From: Spirosoma arboris | GTDB taxonomy: Bacteria; Bacteroidota; Bacteroidia; Cytophagales; Spirosomataceae | Length of the DNA stretch: 64,000 nt | NCBI RefSeq assembly: GCF_009754945.1 | Contig: NZ_WPIN01000009.1 | Location: 1-64,000 of the forward strand | Direction: 5' to 3' | In this document: positions 59,616 to 64,000 of the stretch, piece by piece | How positions within the stretch are numbered: position 1 is the first letter of the stretch | Layout of the letters: every line of letters begins with the position of its first letter | Translations under genes and position numbers: made by a program | The notes under the pieces: generated by a model | Told to the model about the DNA's origin: nothing | The model's database searches: none | Seen by the model: the letters and a program-made list of their open reading frames with translations, nothing else

Positions 59616-62600
59616 TTAGAAACCGAAGCTTAAGCCTACGTTGTAGCCCCGTTGTACAGGATAGTTACCGATGTCGATCCCGAAGTTCTGGTCAGCCGAG
59701 CCACCTACACCTGGATCTAAGCCCGAGTATTTGGTGATGGTGAACAGGTTAGTCGCTGATACCGATAACCGTAAACGACTCAGATTCACTTTATTCAGAA
59801 CCACGGCTGGGAAGGTGTAACCTAAGTTCAGGTACTGCATCCGAGCATATGAGCCGTTCTCTACGTAGTACGAGTTCGCCTGGGTGTTGGTACTGAAGTT
59901 AGACGCACTTTCGAAAATAGGCACATTGGTATCTGTATGCGTTGGTAACCATGAATCCCGTACACGTCCACCCATGGCTGCACCTGTGAAGGATGGGTAG
60001 AAATCGGTGAACCAGCGCTGGTTGTTGAAAATCTTGTTGCCCAGCGATGCATACAGGTTGGTGTTCAAATCGAACCCTTTGTACTTCAGTGTCAGGGTGA
60101 TACTACCCGTAACTTTTGGAATTGGGCTACCCAGGAACTGACGGTCATCATCATTGATCTTGCCGTCACCGTTGGTGTCAGCATAGCGGAAACGACCTGG
60201 AGCCGCTCCATCCTGCGTTGGCGCAGCGGCCACTTCTTCCTTACTGTTGAACAGGCCAATTACTTTGTAGCCAAAGAACGATGACAGATCATGACCAGGC
60301 TGGTTGCGAACCACGTTGGTGCTCAAACGAGTACCACCTGCGTTGAAATAAGGAACCGATGGGTCAATCGCTGTGATTTTATTGTCTAAGAAACTGGCAA
60401 TACCCGTTACTTCATAAGTCAGGTCCCCAGAAAGTGTACCTCGGTTGGTCACCAAAATGTCGATCCCTTTGTTGGTCATACTCGCTACGTTCTTGTAAGG
60501 AGCACTCGAACGAACACCAACTACGCCGGGTAGTGATAAAGGATACAACAGGTCTTTGGTATCTTTCTGCCAGAAATCAAGTACGACTTCTAACTTGTTG
60601 TTAAAGAATGTTCCGTCGACACCGATGTTAGAAGTAACACTGGATTCCCATTTAGCCGCTGGGTTCCCAATCTGACTCCGATAGAAACCAGAGGCAATCG
60701 AGCCGTTGGTACCAGCGATGTCATACCCCTGACCAGCTCCACCGCCGTAGAGGTTAAACTGGTTGGTGGCACTCAGGTAGTTGGAGTTCCCCATGATCCC
60801 ATAGCCACCCCGTACTTTCAGATCCGACACCCAGGGCAGATTCTTCATGAACTCTTCGGACGACAAGCGCCAGGCAGCTGACACGGCTGGGAACACCCCG
60901 TAGCGGTTGCTAGCAGCAAACTGCGAGGAACCATCGCGCCGGATAACGCCGGTCAGGATGTACTTATCATTGTAGGTATAGCGAGCCTGAGCAAACAAGG
61001 AATAGAATTTATTCCCAAGGAAATAGTTACTCCCTACACTTCGAGTAGCGCCTGGTGTGGTCGTGTTGATCGTTACATAGTTAGGATCTTGAGAGAACGG
61101 ATTCTGACCCGAACCACTGATGTTACGACCTAAGCCGGTATTCAAGGCTTCGATACCGCCGATGGCGAAGACATCATGACGACCGAATTTTTGTTTGAAG
61201 GTAGCCGTGTTGGTAAAGGTCCAGGCTAAGCCATAACCTGCACCTTCACTGTAGGTATAAGTCGTGTTGTTCTCCGAGTTTTCGTACTGTACCCGACCGT
61301 AGCTGTTAAAATAGTTGCTGAAATAGTTGCCACCTAAGCTACTTTTCAAGGTTAAGGACGGAATGACATCATATTCGAGGTAAACATTGCCAAAACCAAA
61401 GACGTTGAAGTTGCTGTTGTTGGCGTTAGCCGTCCGGTCAGCAACAGGGTTACGTGGGTTGTTAAAGCCAGGAGCCGCTGTACCCGCATACCCACCAAAG
61501 GAGTTATAAATCGGGATAATTGGAGGCATCCGGAAAGCGGATAATACTTCGTTTTCATCCGAAGAAGCACTCGAGTTGTTATTGGTAGCGTTACCAAGCT
61601 GGTTCCCTACACCACCCAGAATACCTTTTGTTTTTATATAGGAAAGCTGGAAGTTTTCGCCGAAACGCAGTTTCTTGGTGATATCGAACTCCGTATTAGC
61701 GCGGATATTATACTTCGAAAAATCGTTGAAGATGACAATCCCCGCTTGCTGTTGCATGCCTATGCTGACGTAGAAACGGCTGGATTCGGTACCACCCGAG
61801 AAACCAAGTTGATGCCGCATCATAGGAGCTACCCGAGTAATGGCGCCGTACCAGTCGGTACCTGCCTTGTTCGAAGGAATGACGTTGTAGATCGCACCGT
61901 TGGCTGGGTTCACATTGTACTTGGCCGCTTCTGCCGTTAAATCGACAGCTGAGGCCGCCAAACCCGAACGACTACCCACCAACAGATAATCAGGCAGAAC
62001 TGGGGTCAGCCCCGTACCATATTGGCCACCAGCAATACCGGCAAAGCTCGTCGCGTCAGGGGTTTTACCCGCCTGATAGAGGTCGTTTTTACGTGCCTGC
62101 CAGCTCCAATCGGCCTGCTCCTGTGGATTCAGGATAGGCAGGCTTTTGCCTGGATCGGTAGCCCCAAACAGACCATCGTAGCTAACACTCAATTTCTGAG
62201 CCCGACGCTGCCCTTTCTTGGTGGTCAACACGATCACCCCCGAAGCAGCCCGCGCTCCATAAATCGAAGCCGAGGCCGCATCTTTCAGTACGGTAGTGGT
62301 TTCGATGTCATCCGGTGCAATAGACTGGATGTTCTGGGTTGGCACCCCATCAACCACATACAACGGCTGGTTACCCCCGAAGGAACCAAAGCCCCGTACC
62401 CGAACCTGGCTGGAGGTACCAGGCTGTCCGTTTGTGATAACGGTTACCCCGGCTACGCGACCCTGTAATTGCTGTTCCACGTTGGTTGAAGGAACCACTT
62501 TTAACTGGGCTGGTTTAACGGTCGAAACCGCTCCCGTTACGTCCCGCCGATTTTCGGTGGAGTACCCCGTTACGACCACTTCACTCAAAGCAGTCGCGTC

Positions 62601-62906
62601 ATCTTCGAGCGATACATTGATAGATGTGTGATTGCCTACTTGTATTTCCTGGGTTTTGAAACCAATGGCCGATACGACCAACACTGGGTTAGTACCCCGG
62701 ACGTTTAATGCAAAGCTACCGTTTGCATCAGAACTGGTACCCGTTTGTGTACCTTTCAGTACGATGTTGGCGCCTGGTACTGGACCATCGGTACCCGTAA
62801 TTTTACCCGTCAGACGACGGTCTTGGGCAGAGGCTGTTAGACCCCAAAGCAGTAGTACTGCGCCCAGAAAAGCGGTCTGCAGAAACCTGTAGAGCGTTGC
62901 TTTCAT
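59616..62906 (-). CDS. SusC/RagA-family TonB-dependent outer-membrane transporter
   Basis: A 1096-residue receptor. Signal peptide about 1-27 (ending TASA), carboxypeptidase-like domain (RLTGKITGTDGPVPGANIVLKGT region, about 30-105), the EVVVTGYST transition (about 109), a TonB-dependent plug (VRVRGFGSFGGNQPLYVVDGV, IYGARAASGVIVLTTKKG) and a C-terminal 22-strand barrel ending VGLSFGF. No STN sigma-signalling domain precedes the plug, so it is probably a transporter only. It forms a pair with the SusD gene downstream and is divergent from the NFACT gene. Confidence 0.96.
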   Translation of the reverse strand: MKATLYRFLQTAFLGAVLLLWGLTASAQDRRLTGKITGTDGPVPGANIVLKGTQTGTSSDANGSFALNVRGTNPVLVVSAIGFKTQEIQVGNHTSINVSLEDDATALSEVVVTGYSTENRRDVTGAVSTVKPAQLKVVPSTNVEQQLQGRVAGVTVITNGQPGTSSQVRVRGFGSFGGNQPLYVVDGVPTQNIQSIAPDDIETTTVLKDAASASIYGARAASGVIVLTTKKGQRRAQKLSVSYDGLFGATDPGKSLPILNPQEQADWSWQARKNDLYQAGKTPDATSFAGIAGGQYGTGLTPVLPDYLLVGSRSGLAASAVDLTAEAAKYNVNPANGAIYNVIPSNKAGTDWYGAITRVAPMMRHQLGFSGGTESSRFYVSIGMQQQAGIVIFNDFSKYNIRANTEFDITKKLRFGENFQLSYIKTKGILGGVGNQLGNATNNNSSASSDENEVLSAFRMPPIIPIYNSFGGYAGTAAPGFNNPRNPVADRTANANNSNFNVFGFGNVYLEYDVIPSLTLKSSLGGNYFSNYFNSYGRVQYENSENNTTYTYSEGAGYGLAWTFTNTATFKQKFGRHDVFAIGGIEALNTGLGRNISGSGQNPFSQDPNYVTINTTTPGATRSVGSNYFLGNKFYSLFAQARYTYNDKYILTGVIRRDGSSQFAASNRYGVFPAVSAAWRLSSEEFMKNLPWVSDLKVRGGYGIMGNSNYLSATNQFNLYGGGAGQGYDIAGTNGSIASGFYRSQIGNPAAKWESSVTSNIGVDGTFFNNKLEVVLDFWQKDTKDLLYPLSLPGVVGVRSSAPYKNVASMTNKGIDILVTNRGTLSGDLTYEVTGIASFLDNKITAIDPSVPYFNAGGTRLSTNVVRNQPGHDLSSFFGYKVIGLFNSKEEVAAAPTQDGAAPGRFRYADTNGDGKINDDDRQFLGSPIPKVTGSITLTLKYKGFDLNTNLYASLGNKIFNNQRWFTDFYPSFTGAAMGGRVRDSWLPTHTDTNVPIFESASNFSTNTQANSYYVENGSYARMQYLNLGYTFPAVVLNKVNLSRLRLSVSATNLFTITKYSGLDPGVGGSADQNFGIDIGNYPVQRGYNVGLSFGF

Positions 62907-63180
62907 GAAGATTAGGTTGGTTTAAAATTGAGTTAAACGCATCAATATTAGGTTAGTTTAGTTATACTTCAAAGTGAAATCTTAATAAATATCTCTGAGA
63001 TAAATGATTTGATAAATAGTATTTATTGTAAAAATTATATTTATAATAACATAAAATTCTGAATATCAATGTATTGTATGTAGTTTAAATTATATTATGT
63101 TGAAATAGTTATATAAAAATTTAATATCTTTCTGTTTTTTGCAATATTCAAGTAAATACGGCTCTAAGCAATTATAGGCG
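62907..63180. other. AT-rich divergent region upstream of susC
   Basis: About 290 bp with no coding sequence, the most AT-rich stretch of the window. A near-consensus -7 box for susC, TCACTTTG, reads on the minus strand (62970-62977). Upstream of it the 13-bp palindrome TATCTCTGAGATA (62990-63002) sits where a regulator could act. Confidence 0.5.
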
Positions 63181-63188
63181 TATTTTTG
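63181..63188 (+). promoter_or_regulatory. Candidate -7 box of the NFACT-family gene
   Basis: TATTTTTG, an exact TAnnTTTG, lies 7 bp before the ATG at 63196, so any transcript from it would have little or no leader. No clear -33 box at the usual spacing. Confidence 0.4.
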
Positions 63189-63195
63189 TATCTGT

Positions 63196-64000
63196 ATGCA
63201 TACTAACTATTACTTTCTACGGCAACTTGCTCCAGTTCTCGAATCGCATTTACTGGGTATTTTTGCTCGGTTTTCAGAACTACTTAGTGATAAGCCGGGA
63301 GGCCTGCGATTTATGGAATGTTTCAGCCAGGACCGTGATGAAGTCGTATTAGTTTTTGCGCAGGCAAAAGGGAAAATCAATTATTACAAGCCATTTTATA
63401 TTAAGGCCACATTACGCCCTGATTTCTCTGGGCTATTGTTTCCGGAGACTGTGCAACGCGCCCGTGCCAATAGTATTGATTTATTTGAAACTGTAATTGG
63501 GGCAACTGGAGAAGAAAGGGCTGTAATCGGCGTTCGGTCATTTCTAAACGAACGTTGTTTGGCTATTCTGCTTGAGGGTGGTTTCTCTTTAGTGTTCAAA
63601 TTCTTCGGTAATCGGCCTAATTTGATAGCTTTCCAGGACGATCAGGTTATCGATCTGTTTAATCGCCAATTAGTAAGCGATGAGCAACTCCTATTCTCAT
63701 CCATTGACCGGCCCATTGACCAATCGTACGAGGCTTTTGAACGAGCTAATTTTGACCATCGAAAACTGTTCCCAACTTTTGGAAAGGTAGTCAATGAATG
63801 GCTTAGCGAACATGAAGCCAGAAATAGGGAGCATGGTTCGGTTGATGGAAAACACCAGTGGACTATTATTCAGGATACGTTACGTCAACTGGAACAACCC
63901 CGTTATTACCTAACCCGACTGCACCATAAACCAACTCTTAGCCTATTACCGATTGGCGAACTACAACGTGAGTTTAGTGATCCTATTGAAGCCGCCAATC
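63196..64000 (+). CDS. NFACT-family protein (RqcH/fibronectin-binding-like), cut by window edge
   Basis: The first 268 codons of a gene that runs past the window end. MHTNYYFLRQLAPVLESHLLG and MECFSQDRDEVVLVFAQAKGK followed by KINYYKPFYIKATLRPDFSGLLFP match the N-terminal NFACT-N region of Bacteroidota members. The RARANSIDLFETVIGATGEER block also fits. NFACT proteins (RqcH in Bacillus) bind stalled ribosomal 60S/50S-tRNA complexes and add alanine tails, or act more loosely as RNA-binding proteins; the C-terminal NFACT-R domain should follow outside the window. The start at ATG 63196 sits 7 bp after the TATTTTTG box. Confidence 0.75.
   Translation, partial: MHTNYYFLRQLAPVLESHLLGIFARFSELLSDKPGGLRFMECFSQDRDEVVLVFAQAKGKINYYKPFYIKATLRPDFSGLLFPETVQRARANSIDLFETVIGATGEERAVIGVRSFLNERCLAILLEGGFSLVFKFFGNRPNLIAFQDDQVIDLFNRQLVSDEQLLFSSIDRPIDQSYEAFERANFDHRKLFPTFGKVVNEWLSEHEARNREHGSVDGKHQWTIIQDTLRQLEQPRYYLTRLHHKPTLSLLPIGELQREFSDPIEAAN

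Noticed and set aside
1..64000. CRISPR arrays, tRNA or rRNA genes, insertion sequences, prophage or integron
   Set aside because: No regularly spaced repeats, cloverleaf-like sequences, transposase, integrase or phage genes were seen. The palindromes differ in sequence and have no transposase.

Overview
The window looks like chromosome of a Bacteroidota bacterium of the order Cytophagales, most like Spirosoma or a close relative. The lines of evidence are a SusC/SusD pair, a secreted protein with a gliding-motility type C-terminal (T9SS type B) domain, DUF5683, DUF5686 and MuiA-family proteins, LytTR response regulators, several MacB-like permease features, and promoters of the Bacteroidota TTG / TAnnTTTG type. 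I see no rRNA, tRNA, CRISPR array, insertion sequence, prophage or integrase. It reads as ordinary core and envelope gene content.

Layout. 0-8 kb: a glycosyltransferase, a stand-alone circularly permuted ATP-grasp protein, a lipoprotein with two PepSY-like repeats joined by a His-rich linker, an outer-membrane barrel, an Ldh2-type dehydrogenase and a MuiA-family protein. 8-17.5 kb: a GH13-like protein, a propeller-type lipoprotein, a radical SAM/SPASM protein, a YdjC-like deacetylase, a small membrane protein, an orphan LytTR regulator and a large lipoprotein with YncE propeller plus phosphoesterase. 17.8-23.8 kb: parA, parB, DUF5683, dapB, lepB and an amidase, a chromosome-segregation and cell-wall cluster. 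23.8-35.3 kb: ung, apaG, a methyltransferase, a copper monooxygenase-like protein with a heme c site, a MacB-type permease, a DEAD-box helicase with a long leader, DUF2905, a secreted protein and a TIM-barrel isomerase. 35.5-50.3 kb: T9SS cargo, fructose-bisphosphate aldolase, an RND permease and adaptor, an M24 peptidase, a DUF5686 barrel, a metallophosphoesterase and a MOSC protein. 50.7-64 kb: a TPR histidine kinase with LytTR regulator, a carboxypeptidase-like-domain protein, a HAD phosphatase, mutS2, a small disordered protein, susD and susC, and the start of an NFACT-family gene cut by the window edge.

The most unusual signal is not a gene. At least seventeen intergenic spaces hold long inverted repeats. 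Several have perfect arms of 22 to 43 bp and fill the gap between two genes almost base for base. They sit between convergent and between co-directional genes alike, and they fall into a few word families: GATTTA-periodic, TATGATATAGGAT, GTTTCAGGTT/GTTTACGGTT and GTAGAGACGC. Some run into stop codons, and one carries a probable GTG start codon. They look like dispersed, possibly mobile palindromic elements that also act as transcript ends, and they break up the parAB-DUF5683-dapB-lepB cluster.

Other points of interest are a PHM-type six-ligand copper site joined to a cytochrome c motif, a canonical EF-hand loop in the cytoplasmic linker of an RND pump, a 340-nt leader before the RNA helicase, and a consensus promoter that would give a leaderless mRNA for the GH13-like gene. 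All function calls rest on motifs read by eye; no database search was possible.
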